The notes beneath the pieces are model-generated. The model ran no database searches, had not been told where the DNA came from, and saw nothing but the letters and a program-made list of their open reading frames with translations. A DNA stretch of 36,179 nucleotides. It comes from a virus. Below are positions 18,201-26,873 of this stretch, piece after piece (position 1 is the first letter of the stretch; the number at the start of each line of letters is the position of its first letter). The position numbers and the translations under genes are program-made. The stretch spans positions 1-36,179 of IMG/VR virus record IMGVR_UViG_3300020470_000077; one strand, given 5' to 3'.

Positions 18201-21200
18201 ATCAACCCTTATTCTTCCTCTAGCGAATTCAAAGATTGCTGGAACTATTGCTTCTGATGATGATAGTGGTATTACATACTACTCTAGAAGACAGTTTATT
18301 GAGTCTGTAACAATTAATGGTTCAGATAATACCGTTAGTATTGCAGCACAATTAGATTATGGTCAACAGCAATTTGTACCATTTAGTCAAGGAGATTATG
18401 TCCTTGAAGTATACGAAGCTGGTACGAGTACTGTTCGTTATGGTAGTGCAACAGGTGAACTTATTAAAGATGGTGACTTGTTGTACTTAGATTCATCTAT
18501 GGTGGATGTAACTAGTGGATCATCAACTAATAATGCTGGTGCTCTAACTATTACTTTACCTGAGGGATATCTCTATGAGGGTGGTGGATTATCGTTAACC
18601 AATTTGAAGTTAAAGATATCTGCAACTATTGAGACTACTAAAGCAAAACCAAAATTAAAGACTTCAGTTAAGAATAAGAGAATTGTTCTTACTGCTGACT
18701 TAGATAACGATGTTATTCCTTTAAGAGGTGATGACTATGACAATCCAACTGGACAGGTCAAGTCATTCTCTGATGTTTATAAACTACGTTACATCTATGA
18801 AGGTGGTCCTGGTATAGCACCTACAGTTGATGAAGATGGTAACATCTTAGGAAATACTGGTACTAATATCACTGATCATTTCCTCTTTGATGATGGTCAA
18901 AGAGACAACTTATATGATACTTCTTCTATTGTTAGGAAGCCTGGAGTCAGAACTCCAACTGGCACATTGGTTATAGGATTTGATCACTTCAGTCATTCTG
19001 AGGGTGATTTCTTCACTGTAGATTCCTATTTGCACGAAAATGGTGTACCATATGATGAAATTCCTAAGTTTACCTCACTAGTACACGGTAAGAAATCTCT
19101 TTCAGACGTTGTTGATTTCCGTCCTCTAGTTGGTACTTCTGCAAGTATTCCTGGCTACGTTAACGCCAGTGTGATGGATCCTAACTCAAATGTCTCAGAA
19201 GTGTATACGATCGGTGGTGTTACTGCTGCTCTTCCTGCTGATACTAAGACTAGTGTGGGCACTCCTTTTACATTTAGTTGTACCTATAATTATTATGTTG
19301 ATCGTATTGATACTGTATATCTAAAGAAAGATGGTGCTTTCATCGTTAAGAAAGGTGCAGGATCAACCAACCCTCAATCTGCTGAAACTGTAGATGAGGC
19401 AATAAAAGTATTCAAAATTTATATACCTGCTTATACCGATAACCTTAAGAAGATTAAGATCTTCCCTATCGATAATAAGCGTTTCACAATGCGTGATATC
19501 TCTAAACTAGAGAAGAGAGTAGAACGTGTTGAAAGGTATGCAATGATGTCTGTTCTTGAGCAAGCTGCTCTGAACACTCAAATTAAAGACAACCAGACTG
19601 GTTTAGACAGGTTTAAGTCTGGATTTGTAGTTGATAACTTTGAGAGTTATTCTCTATCCAATATTAATAACGTTGATTACAAAGCAGCGTTAGATTTGAC
19701 TCGTGGTACTTTACGTCCAGAGTCAAAAGAGACTACTGTATCTCTAGTTGAGAAAGATCCTTCTGCTACAGCACGTGTTCTTTCCAATTATGTTGTTAAT
19801 AATGGTGTTGTAACACTACCATTTTCTGAAGCAAACCTTTGTAAGAATATATTTGCAACAAACACTGTTGCAGTTAATCCTTTCCTTATTTTCAACTATA
19901 AGGGAATCGCAGAAATTTATCCTAATGTAGATCCTTGGTTTGACGAGGATGCACTTCCATCAATCAATAATAACGATAACCAGACATTAGATCCATTAGA
20001 GATCTATACAGATGGTGATGATGCATTATCTCAAATTCATAATGTTACTCAGATTGCAGTAACTGGTTCTAGTACAGAGTTTAGTAACGTTAACTCTTTG
20101 AGTTCTGATGCTCCTGATATGTCAGAATCAGAAGTTATAAACTCTTCTGTAACTAGTAGTTCTAATATTGCTGCTCAGAATACTGAGATACCATTACAAC
20201 AGTCATCTACTACTATAGGAGAACAAGTAGTTAGTACTGCATTAACACTTTATATCAAGGAACAGTATATTACTTTCCATCTTCGTAGGATGAAGCCTAA
20301 CACTAGGATCTATCCTTTCATCGATGGTTTGGATGTTTCTGGTTATATGGTACCAGACCGTAATTATTCTGGTCTGCCTAATTCTTCACTTAGAAAGTTT
20401 GGTGATGAGTTAGTCACAGATGATTCTGGTAATGCAACTGGTGTTCTTTTAATTCCAGGTGGTAGGTTACCAACCAAAGGAAGTTCTTATGAAGAGAACC
20501 CTAACGATCTAACATTTGATACTACACCTGGGCTTCACTTCCCATTAGGTGATAAGAAGATTAAGTTTACAAGTAGCAGCACTAATGTAGCAAAACCAGA
20601 ATCATTTGCTGTAGTTACATTCCGTGCTTCTGCTATTAAGGAACCTGCACCTAACGATATTATCTGCTTAGAATCTCTTGATAATATTGATAAGGTAGAT
20701 GGTACTCAGTACACAGAAAACATCTTAACTCCAGAAGTTAGTGTTTCTGACCCTCTAGCGCAGACATTCCGTATTGAAAGTTTTGAAGGTGGTGTATTTG
20801 CTTCTTCTGTTGACTTATATTTCTCAGCAAAAGATGCATCTCTACCTATCACTGTTAAGTTAACAGATACTATTGCTGGTAGACCTTCCAAGAATATTAT
20901 TCCTGGATCTACTTGTGTAATGGATCCTAATACTTACATTAGAGTTATTGCTAGTGGTAGTCACACTTTAATCAGGAATGAGATAATTGAAGGTGACACT
21001 TCTAACGCACAAGGTCCGTTGATTGGTGTATTAGATTCACAGAATCAACCAGTACCTGTGGTCAATGATTCCTATACCCTAGGAACTTCACAAGTTTATA
21101 CTCTGATTCTTGGAGATCACAATAAAGAAAACTTTATTGCTGGTGAACCTATAGTTGTCACTTCATTGACTGTTGCTAATAATGCAAGGTCTGGTGATGA

Positions 21201-23520
21201 TATTGTCAAGATGAATATAGTCCTTGATTCTGGTTACGTTTCCGAGATCGTTGTTGATGATTTAGGAGATGGTTATGCTGGATCAACTACTATTACTATT
21301 GAATCTCCACAACTTCCTGGTGGTGTTACTGCTACTGCTACACCTCAAATTACAGACCAGAAAGTATATGAGATCACTCCTACTTTAGGTGGTAGTGAGT
21401 ATACTACTGCACCTAGTGTATTAATCGTAAGTAGTAATGCAACTCAACTTGCATCAGCTAAAGCGATACTGAAGATTACAAAACCCGCAGTAAGAATGGG
21501 TGTTGCAACTTCTACGAAGGCACTTATTCCAACAGAATTCAAATTCCAATATCCTGTTTATCTGGAGAATGATAGAGAGTATGCACTGATTATTGAAACT
21601 AACAGTACTCAGTACGAAACATTCATATCTAGATTGGGTGAGACAGAGATTAACTCTAATTCTACTGTTACAACTCAACCTTTACTTGGTTCTCTCTTTA
21701 AGTCTCAGAACTCTAATCTTTGGACTGCTAACCAGTATGAAGATCTTAAGTTTGATATGTATATGGCTCAATTTGACACCACTAAGTCTGGTGTAGTTGA
21801 ATTGGTCAATACTGATATGGGTTATCAACCACTTGCTAATAACCCAATTGAAACAAGTACTGCTGGTGCAAATGTTACTACAAGTCAGCTATTTGCTGCA
21901 AATAATAAGGTTATTAAGGTCAACCATAAGAATCACGGATTAAATGTAGGTTCTTACGTAGCACTTAAAGATTCCATCTCAGTTGGTGGTTTTGCTACTA
22001 CTGCCTTAAACCGTCAGATTTTGTCTGTCCTAGATTGTGGAATTGACTTCTACACACTTGGAATGACTACTATTGCTGGTGGATCAGTAATTGGTGGTGG
22101 TACCAATGTTAAAGCATTAGGGCAAATCAAGTATGAGAAAGCTTTGGTCAAGTTAGACACTTTAGACTTCCCTGAGACTTCTCTCGAAACAACGGTCACA
22201 AGTACACAAGTCAAAGCAATTGACGGACGTACTACAGATCTTGTTGATTATACTCCTGATCTTGCACTTCCAATTGTTCTGAATAAGGAATATTATTTCC
22301 CCACCCAGAGAGTTGTTGCATCTAAACTGAATGAGAAACTATTTTCATCCCGACTTAATAATAAAAAGTCGTTTGTCATTAGTGCATCACTTAGCACTAA
22401 CAATGCTAATCTTTCGCCAATAATCAATCTTAAGAATCCTAAGGCGATCCTTACAACTAATAGAGTTGAAGCAGCCAGTGGTTCTGAGACCAGATATGGT
22501 AGAAAGGTTCAAGAAGTAGAACTTAATAAGACAGTTATCCTGAGATTACTTGATAGTGCTGGATCTCCTGTTACTCTTGGTAGTACCGTTAACATTGAAG
22601 TTGGTGGTGGTATCGGACAGGCGATTAAGGGTCTAACATCTGGATGTAAGGGTACTCTCTCTTACTGGGATGCTGCAAACCCTGGCGAATTGTATGTAAG
22701 GATTACTGAAGGTGAAGGTTTTGTCCTTGGTGAGAGAATTGAATTTAGTGGTTCTTCTACTTACAATGCAGACTTTAATGGTGCTAGTGGTAACACAACA
22801 TCAGCATCAGTTGCTGGTTTCGTGAAACCTATTACTATCACTGGTACTTTGCCACTTGCTCAGTTTGACATCAGTCCTGCTGATCTAATGGCCAATAGCA
22901 CTGATACTAAGACTGGTACTGTTACACGTTGGAACCAAGAAAACTATCGTTTGATTTTCACATCTAACGATTCTGCCTTTGGATCTAGTGATTTGATTGG
23001 TGTTGGTACTGTTGGTACTGGACTCTACAATAATGGATTTGATATTATTAATAAGTCATTTAAGGTACCTGTTGGCATCAAGACAGTATTCTCAGCATAT
23101 GGTTACTTATTCACACCAGATAGACTGAAAAATTCCTCAAACGTTGCTACATATGTTACGAAGGAAATTTCTCTCGACAACCCTGGTAACGGAATTGTAC
23201 TGAAACTGAATGCTGCACTGCAAGAAATAGATGATGTAACCGTAATGTTCAAAGTGAAGCGTGCATCTCAACAGATATTCTTCAGTGATATTAACTGGTC
23301 GTACTTCAATGTGGATGGATCTCCTGACTTTGAAGTAGCACCTACCAGTGGAACTAATTTCTCTCCAACAACGGAGTCTCAATCAGACTTCAAGGAGTAT
23401 AGTTACACTGTTTCTAACATAAATGAATTTACTTCATTTGCAGTTAAAATTATAATGAAGTCAAGAAATCCTGCACTTCCTCCTAGGATTAGGGATTTGA
23501 GAGCAATTGCAACCTTCTAA
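15262..23520 (+). CDS. Giant baseplate/tail structural protein, DUF4815 family
   Basis: 2752 residues. The N terminus (residues 6-66), with YYDDFDAGKNFYRILFRPGY then QARELTQLQ, is the hallmark of DUF4815 phage structural proteins. Further landmarks: a coiled-coil stretch near 1410-1450 (DISKLEKRVERVERY) leading to GLDRFKSGFVVDNF; LPFSEANLCKNIF and NPFLIFNYKG near 1519-1545; RRMKPNTRIYPFIDGLDVSG near 1676; DPLAQTFRIESFEGGVFAS from 1830; a GxGY module near 1994-2075; PVYLENDREYALII near 2098; GSLFKSQNSNLWTANQYEDL near 2145; and a C-terminal FAVKIIMKSRNPALPPRIRD end typical of the family. At least two TSGA-type modules are inserted (near 105-175 and 675-750). It follows gp8 as in other marine T4-like phages. 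No signal or membrane segments are seen. A baseplate or fibre-base role is inferred; the exact T4 counterpart (gp9/gp10 region) cannot be assigned. Confidence 0.9.
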   Translation: MPQNTNLNRTPYYDDFDAGKNFYRILFRPGYSIQARELTQLQSMLQDQCEQIGNSMFKQGQMVIPGEVSYTDTYEYVKLSSISQVAQSVDGEINFVKYDIKQLVGKILVGQTSGVKAYVDNYAYETTLDADTIFVKYVSSGSDNIDVKFRQGESLKLENATTDNDPTLVVGSDGIKPSSSLAMGYGSAVNVQRGIYFINGHFVQNDAQTLILSKYTTNTSYKVGWSITESIITPEDDISLKDNAQGYSNFSAPGAHRLKITLQLEKFAIESPSNKNFVQLVYLQQGKIQRQIKQTAPSQIEEILARRTYDESGDYVVKAFTSDIKNYYHSDGSGFYNEDASTGLVNGISKEDALNKLVLNVGPGKAYIRGYEVENVDPNYIELDKAKQTQKRDNTRLYASPLSRLSLRSVSGSVPVSATADGEATPFKKVDLYRKFIDSYLGINGRENDSSTGVYSVKDLRGSIYNNDIGVMTVWCYNGVVPGNGDEIDLSSISDIVAFELNNGVKKTLYHYNGSTYDPVDVIAARFNLKYNKDSDGVLAWSQETGSNGMNENSGGNPTHFIQEFILRAPIKTLNSIHASYQSHGPVKTGASGGGQQNGITLYGNDSGSIYYGMILDYTMGVTPIIGRAIARDFKFNSVPSGFDKTKNVVASATQQDTTFDLSYTNPILFTKLKLTGNHAFETGSNIIGSITGSTAVVEGGLSVGANDPENATLSHGQNLMLSNVVGEFQEGEEIYDADNSEKSAVIATNGRISHFVVPYGGSNYGASENLSLKIGDREYQSNYIVVSRETTAGLGINGQSNYVHNVRLTELGRREIIDRFNVPPICSVIDTGTHSASDPDAYVRAVLYTNTIQNFGTEDIRSVGMQHGATSKLFTGDIQYSSTDAAELVTITNSLQYSGLADCDYIEATNFTARPGDELREDDLIQITVDGKTYRYEVYRACNPSTERTGRIYIKQRLLVGFNSNTVTRIRAKVTNAGKSTLILPLANSKIAGTIASDDDSGITYYSRRQFIESVTINGSDNTVSIAAQLDYGQQQFVPFSQGDYVLEVYEAGTSTVRYGSATGELIKDGDLLYLDSSMVDVTSGSSTNNAGALTITLPEGYLYEGGGLSLTNLKLKISATIETTKAKPKLKTSVKNKRIVLTADLDNDVIPLRGDDYDNPTGQVKSFSDVYKLRYIYEGGPGIAPTVDEDGNILGNTGTNITDHFLFDDGQRDNLYDTSSIVRKPGVRTPTGTLVIGFDHFSHSEGDFFTVDSYLHENGVPYDEIPKFTSLVHGKKSLSDVVDFRPLVGTSASIPGYVNASVMDPNSNVSEVYTIGGVTAALPADTKTSVGTPFTFSCTYNYYVDRIDTVYLKKDGAFIVKKGAGSTNPQSAETVDEAIKVFKIYIPAYTDNLKKIKIFPIDNKRFTMRDISKLEKRVERVERYAMMSVLEQAALNTQIKDNQTGLDRFKSGFVVDNFESYSLSNINNVDYKAALDLTRGTLRPESKETTVSLVEKDPSATARVLSNYVVNNGVVTLPFSEANLCKNIFATNTVAVNPFLIFNYKGIAEIYPNVDPWFDEDALPSINNNDNQTLDPLEIYTDGDDALSQIHNVTQIAVTGSSTEFSNVNSLSSDAPDMSESEVINSSVTSSSNIAAQNTEIPLQQSSTTIGEQVVSTALTLYIKEQYITFHLRRMKPNTRIYPFIDGLDVSGYMVPDRNYSGLPNSSLRKFGDELVTDDSGNATGVLLIPGGRLPTKGSSYEENPNDLTFDTTPGLHFPLGDKKIKFTSSSTNVAKPESFAVVTFRASAIKEPAPNDIICLESLDNIDKVDGTQYTENILTPEVSVSDPLAQTFRIESFEGGVFASSVDLYFSAKDASLPITVKLTDTIAGRPSKNIIPGSTCVMDPNTYIRVIASGSHTLIRNEIIEGDTSNAQGPLIGVLDSQNQPVPVVNDSYTLGTSQVYTLILGDHNKENFIAGEPIVVTSLTVANNARSGDDIVKMNIVLDSGYVSEIVVDDLGDGYAGSTTITIESPQLPGGVTATATPQITDQKVYEITPTLGGSEYTTAPSVLIVSSNATQLASAKAILKITKPAVRMGVATSTKALIPTEFKFQYPVYLENDREYALIIETNSTQYETFISRLGETEINSNSTVTTQPLLGSLFKSQNSNLWTANQYEDLKFDMYMAQFDTTKSGVVELVNTDMGYQPLANNPIETSTAGANVTTSQLFAANNKVIKVNHKNHGLNVGSYVALKDSISVGGFATTALNRQILSVLDCGIDFYTLGMTTIAGGSVIGGGTNVKALGQIKYEKALVKLDTLDFPETSLETTVTSTQVKAIDGRTTDLVDYTPDLALPIVLNKEYYFPTQRVVASKLNEKLFSSRLNNKKSFVISASLSTNNANLSPIINLKNPKAILTTNRVEAASGSETRYGRKVQEVELNKTVILRLLDSAGSPVTLGSTVNIEVGGGIGQAIKGLTSGCKGTLSYWDAANPGELYVRITEGEGFVLGERIEFSGSSTYNADFNGASGNTTSASVAGFVKPITITGTLPLAQFDISPADLMANSTDTKTGTVTRWNQENYRLIFTSNDSAFGSSDLIGVGTVGTGLYNNGFDIINKSFKVPVGIKTVFSAYGYLFTPDRLKNSSNVATYVTKEISLDNPGNGIVLKLNAALQEIDDVTVMFKVKRASQQIFFSDINWSYFNVDGSPDFEVAPTSGTNFSPTTESQSDFKEYSYTVSNINEFTSFAVKIIMKSRNPALPPRIRDLRAIATF

Positions 23521-23522
23521 TT

Positions 23523-23762
23523 ATGAACAATTACAGTCAGGGTACTATGATAAATTTAAGAGAGCCGATTTTAGACTCCCTTCGATCCCATTATCAAGGG
23601 CAAATTGATAAGCATAAAGCAAACGTTGAGATCTATTTGAATAATCCAGTTGGTATAGGAGAACATCCTGACGTTACTGGTGCTATAGCAGATCAAATTG
23701 CAGAAATAGCAAAGTATGACGAGCAACTTGGTATACTTGAAAAGTATTTTTTGGGTAAATGA
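23523..23762 (+). CDS. Small conserved phage protein, 79 aa
   Basis: A short protein with NLREPILDSLRSHYQGQIDK, a KHKANVEIYLNNP stretch, a GIGEH turn, and a helix ending in YDEQLGILEKYF. It looks all-helical and soluble. It resembles a small family found next to tail genes of T4-like phages, but I cannot name a function. The first ATG (23523) is two bases after the stop of the giant and has no ribosome binding site. A second ATG at 23547 (giving 71 residues starting MINLREP) follows a weak AGGG, and seems the more natural start for the conserved part. The end overlaps the next gene by ATGA. Confidence 0.75.
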   Translation: MNNYSQGTMINLREPILDSLRSHYQGQIDKHKANVEIYLNNPVGIGEHPDVTGAIADQIAEIAKYDEQLGILEKYFLGK

Positions 23763-23962
23763 AAGTTATAGGTCATCCTGATTTTCGTAAAGATGAAGTG
23801 ACTGGTGCTATTGTCAATTCAGACAAGAGTGCTTTTGAAGCATATAAGAGACAGAGAGCATTAGCTATGAAATCTCTTAGCACTGCTGAAGAATTAAATA
23901 ATCTAAAGCAGGAAATGAATGAAATAAAGTCACTTCTTAAGGAAGTACTTTCAAAACTATAA
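23759..23962 (+). CDS. Small coiled-coil protein, 67 aa
   Basis: The ATG overlaps the stop of the preceding gene (ATGA), which suggests translational coupling. The N-terminal half reads GHPDFRKDEVTGAIVNSDKS; the C-terminal half is a heptad-patterned helix (TAEELNNLKQEMNEIKSLLK) likely to form a coiled coil. Proteins of this design occur beside structural genes in many myoviruses, but their role is not known to me. The stop codon TAA (23960-23962) lies inside the late promoter box that serves the next gene. Confidence 0.78.
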   Translation: MKVIGHPDFRKDEVTGAIVNSDKSAFEAYKRQRALAMKSLSTAEELNNLKQEMNEIKSLLKEVLSKL

Positions 23963-23965
23963 ATA
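23958..23965 (+). promoter_or_regulatory. T4-type late promoter box
   Basis: Exact TATAAATA overlapping the stop of the 67-residue gene. The fibre gene start at 23990 follows 24 bases later, with AGGAAAG (23973-23979) as ribosome binding site 10 bases before the ATG. Confidence 0.8.
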
Positions 23966-23989
23966 CTCACATAGGAAAGTCTATAGAAA

Positions 23990-25531
23990 ATGGCACTTAC
24001 ACGAGTCAGGAGAACTGGTCTTAATGATGGCTTAGTTAGCGATGCTAAACTGGATAGTGGTGTAGGTACCCAAGCGGTCACCACTGCTGTTATCAGAAAC
24101 GGAGCAGTTACTACTTTAAAATTAGCAGATAACGCTATCACAACTCAGAAACTGAGTTCTAGTGGTGGGTTGGAAGCTGTTGGAACAGCAGTTATACAAG
24201 ACGGTGCAGTAACACCACCTAAGATAGATGGTACTGCAACATTTAGTTTTAACTCAGTTTCAGTTGCAACCGCACTTGCTGTAACTGGTAAGGTTTCTAG
24301 AGACGATGCTTCAGGAACTGATGTTTCAGGTTCTGATTTAATTATTGCTGGTGGAGCTGGTACTGGTTCTGCATCTGGTGGTTATGTTCGTGTAAAGACT
24401 GCAAAAGCAGGTGGTGCTAGTGGTAGTTCCGTTAATGCTTTAACAGACGCACTGGTTATCACAGGTCAAGGTAAAGTTGGTATCGGAATTGGATCACCAA
24501 CAGAAGATTTGGAAGTTGCTAATAATGTTATTATTAACGGTGAATTACAGGTACTAGGTGGTACCACAACCGTTTCTACCACTAACACAGTTGTTGGTGA
24601 TAAATTAATTGAACTTGGTAATGGAGTTCTTGGAACACCATCTGGTGACGGTGGTATTGTTCTAGAACGTGGTGATCAAGATAATGCTTTTATTGGATGG
24701 GATGAGTCGGAAGATAAGTTTGCATTAGGTACTGGTTCATTTACTGGTAGTACCTCTGGTGATCTTACATATACTATTGGTACTCTTCAGTCCAACTTAG
24801 ACGCATCTGAAATTGATGTTTCTGGTGCATCTTCATATGTGAAGTTTGATGGTGCTACTGTAACAATGGAACCAACTGGTTCTAACGTTGCACTGTTCAA
24901 GCTTGACGCAACAAACAATAAGATTGGTATTGGTCAAGATCCAAACAATGCCCTTGCTCAGATATTGCAGGTCAATGGTACCGTAGGAGCAACCGCATTT
25001 ATTGGAGATGGTAATGGATTAACTAACCTGTCTGGTTTCACTGGTGCTGGTGATGGTACCGAGAGTATTCCAGGTATTAGTTTTTACCAAGACCAAGACA
25101 ACGGTTTCTACCGTCCAGCATCTGACCAAATGGGTCTATGTTTAGGTGGAGACGAAAAGATTCGTTATAATGATCAAGCAGATTCTTTAATTACGGTTAA
25201 AGATATTCACGGTCAAGATGCAGGAACAGTTACTACTGCTGCTATAGCCGCTGCTGTGATTGATACATTTACTGCTGCTGATTATAGTAGTGGTAAATAT
25301 GTGGTTCAGTGCAAATCTGGTGCATATGTTCAGGCAAAAGAAGTCCTGATCATCCACGATGGTACTGATATCTTCATTGAGGAATATGCTACTATGACAT
25401 CTGGTGCTATTGCACAGGGTGGTCTTGGTACAATATCTGCTCAGTTTAACGGAGCAAATATTGAGGTGATCTTTACACCAGTATATGCTGTGAACACTGT
25501 CAAGTTCTTCAGATCCCTCATCACATCATAG
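23990..25531 (+). CDS. Tail fibre-like protein with shared C-terminal cap
   Basis: 513 residues. The N terminus carries short fibre-type repeats (IRNGAVTTLKLADNAITTQK, then IQDGAVTPPK). The middle has GKVGIGIGSPTEDLEV, a trimeric-fibre motif, followed by GELQVLGGTTTVSTTNTVV, DKLIELGNG and NAFIGWDESEDKFALGTG, which are typical of marine T4-like fibre shafts. The last 100 residues (about 413-513) form a module shared with the fibre at 29643-30812: KYVVQCKSGAYVQAKEV, IHDGTDIF, a SAQFNGANIEV strand and an F-x-R end. That C-terminal module may be a trimerising or receptor-facing tip. A good ribosome binding site and a late promoter precede it; the stop TAG is immediately followed by the next late promoter. 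Confidence 0.85.
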   Translation: MALTRVRRTGLNDGLVSDAKLDSGVGTQAVTTAVIRNGAVTTLKLADNAITTQKLSSSGGLEAVGTAVIQDGAVTPPKIDGTATFSFNSVSVATALAVTGKVSRDDASGTDVSGSDLIIAGGAGTGSASGGYVRVKTAKAGGASGSSVNALTDALVITGQGKVGIGIGSPTEDLEVANNVIINGELQVLGGTTTVSTTNTVVGDKLIELGNGVLGTPSGDGGIVLERGDQDNAFIGWDESEDKFALGTGSFTGSTSGDLTYTIGTLQSNLDASEIDVSGASSYVKFDGATVTMEPTGSNVALFKLDATNNKIGIGQDPNNALAQILQVNGTVGATAFIGDGNGLTNLSGFTGAGDGTESIPGISFYQDQDNGFYRPASDQMGLCLGGDEKIRYNDQADSLITVKDIHGQDAGTVTTAAIAAAVIDTFTAADYSSGKYVVQCKSGAYVQAKEVLIIHDGTDIFIEEYATMTSGAIAQGGLGTISAQFNGANIEVIFTPVYAVNTVKFFRSLITS

Positions 25532-25539
25532 TATAAATA
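25532..25539 (+). promoter_or_regulatory. T4-type late promoter box
   Basis: Exact TATAAATA, starting one base after the TAG stop of the preceding fibre gene and 29 bases before the ATG at 25569. Confidence 0.78.
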
Positions 25540-25568
25540 AAACCGAGCACACCATATCCTGAGATCTG

Positions 25569-26222
25569 ATGCCAGTCAGAAATGTAGCCAAAACTTTTAC
25601 GTTTGAACAGCAACGTGTTGAAATTAACAACATCGGTGCTGATAATGGCGACTTTTCTGATAAAATCGTCGCTCAGTCGGTTGCAAACAATATGGTTGCC
25701 CAAACCATTACTGATTGTTTGCTTGAATTGGATACGGAGTTGGGTCCAATTGCTTCACTCACGAGCGAAATTCCCGCTAATGATAAAGACAACGTTGTCG
25801 AGGCAATTAATTATATTAGTGATACTATTATCAAAGGTTTGTCTAATCTGACTACTACTGATAAAACAAGTATCGTCAATGCACTTAATGAACTTGATCA
25901 AGATGTAGGTAACTTGGGTAACTTATCTGCTAACATCGTTGATCATTCTAGTTTAGTTGCTGCTCTTAATGAAACAAAGGATATCATTGTTGGTGTTCTT
26001 TCTAACTTAAGCACAACATCTAAATCTAGTATTGTTGCTGCAATTAATGAAGTTCGTGATATTACTATTGGTAATCTCGCTAACTTAACAACTCAAAACA
26101 AAGCTAACCTCGTTAATGCGATTAATGAATTGCAGGCTGAGGTGAATACCCTTGCTGCACAGGTCGGTGTATCTGTTGAAGCGGGTCTTGACGCTACTGC
26201 ACTTGCTATCGCTCTCGGTTAA
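25569..26222 (+). CDS. Coiled-coil repeat protein, probable fibre or connector, 217 aa
   Basis: An N-terminal part (about 1-60) with FEQQRVEINNIGADNGDFSD is followed by about five imperfect repeats of the type LSNLTTTDKTSIVNALNEL, each 25-34 residues and each with an S/N-(I/L)-V-x-A-(I/L)-NE helix. This repeat is common in phage fibres and is expected to form trimeric coiled coils linked by short turns. It ends LDATALAIALG, resembling the end of the 75-residue protein at 30874 (IAALSIALGG). The role is inferred as a shaft or linker between baseplate and fibre. The ribosome binding site is weak (GAG near 25561). Confidence 0.82.
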   Translation: MPVRNVAKTFTFEQQRVEINNIGADNGDFSDKIVAQSVANNMVAQTITDCLLELDTELGPIASLTSEIPANDKDNVVEAINYISDTIIKGLSNLTTTDKTSIVNALNELDQDVGNLGNLSANIVDHSSLVAALNETKDIIVGVLSNLSTTSKSSIVAAINEVRDITIGNLANLTTQNKANLVNAINELQAEVNTLAAQVGVSVEAGLDATALAIALG

Positions 26223-26228
26223 TAACAA

Positions 26229-26873
26229 ATGGCAAATAAATTTATTTCAACCTCAAAGCAAAACGTAGGTACAACCGCAACTTCAATCTATGCTGTTGAA
26301 CTTCAAGGAACACAAACCGAGAAGCAAACTGTTGTCATTGGATGTAACCTATCAAACACCACTCAAACAGCGGTGATTGCTGAGGTACAAATCAATAGGT
26401 ATCCTGCATTTTCCATCGATCCTCAGTATCCTAAGGATGATGTTTATATTGTAAGGAACGTTCCTATTCCTGCTGGATCTGCATTTGAAGTTATGCAGGG
26501 TCAGAAAATCATTTTAGAGTATAACGAAGACGCATATAGGGCGACAACTCCTGGTGTAAGTGATACTTTAGCTGCTAACGTAGCGTCACCAAGTGTTGTT
26601 TCTATAACAATTAGCGATAATACTGGACCGAAATTAATCGCACAGGATTATATACTCATCAACAATGAGATTATGAAGATTACTTCTCTAGCAGGTGCTG
26701 GAGATACTACTCTCAACGTTGATAGAGCACAAGCAAACTCAACCCCTACTACTCATACATCTGGTGATTCTGTTACAAAGATAGATGTGGGATTGGGTGA
26801 CGAGATTTTAATTAAATCTGACACTACCAATGCGTTAGATTGTATTGCTAGTGTTATGGAGGTATCAGTCTAA
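26229..26873 (+). CDS. Small virion structural protein with an inserted beta module, 214 aa
   Basis: Residues 1-100 (SIYAVELQGTQTEKQTVVIG, EVQINRY, VRNVPIPAGSAFEVMQGQKI) and residues 187-214 (GLGDEILIKSDTTNALDCIA) look like one continuous small beta structural domain seen in tailed phages. Between them, about residues 102-186, lies a second module: PKLIAQDYILINNEIMKITS, then TTLNVDRAQANS and HTSGDSV. The same kind of module (DILKITDELVQVTNV, LTVSRGVNG, DHIEGASVE) occurs near 1024-1200 in the giant protein. The ending overlaps the next start (TAATG), and carries that gene's GGAGGT site. Confidence 0.82.
   Translation: MANKFISTSKQNVGTTATSIYAVELQGTQTEKQTVVIGCNLSNTTQTAVIAEVQINRYPAFSIDPQYPKDDVYIVRNVPIPAGSAFEVMQGQKIILEYNEDAYRATTPGVSDTLAANVASPSVVSITISDNTGPKLIAQDYILINNEIMKITSLAGAGDTTLNVDRAQANSTPTTHTSGDSVTKIDVGLGDEILIKSDTTNALDCIASVMEVSV
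26858..26863 (+). promoter_or_regulatory. Strong ribosome binding site inside upstream gene
   Basis: GGAGGT nine bases before ATG 26873, within the last codons of the 214-residue gene. It fixes the start of the next fibre gene and supports coupled translation across the TAATG overlap. Confidence 0.75.

Noticed and set aside
23773-24141. Open frame of 122 codons on the - strand
   Set aside because: It overlaps two genes and an exact late promoter on the + strand, its product is low-complexity Ser/Leu-rich, and every clear gene here reads on the + strand.
25569-26222. 217-residue protein as T4 gp9 or fibritin (wac)
   Set aside because: The coiled-coil repeats are a general fibre feature; I see neither the gp9 sequence nor the fibritin foldon, so no T4 name is justified.
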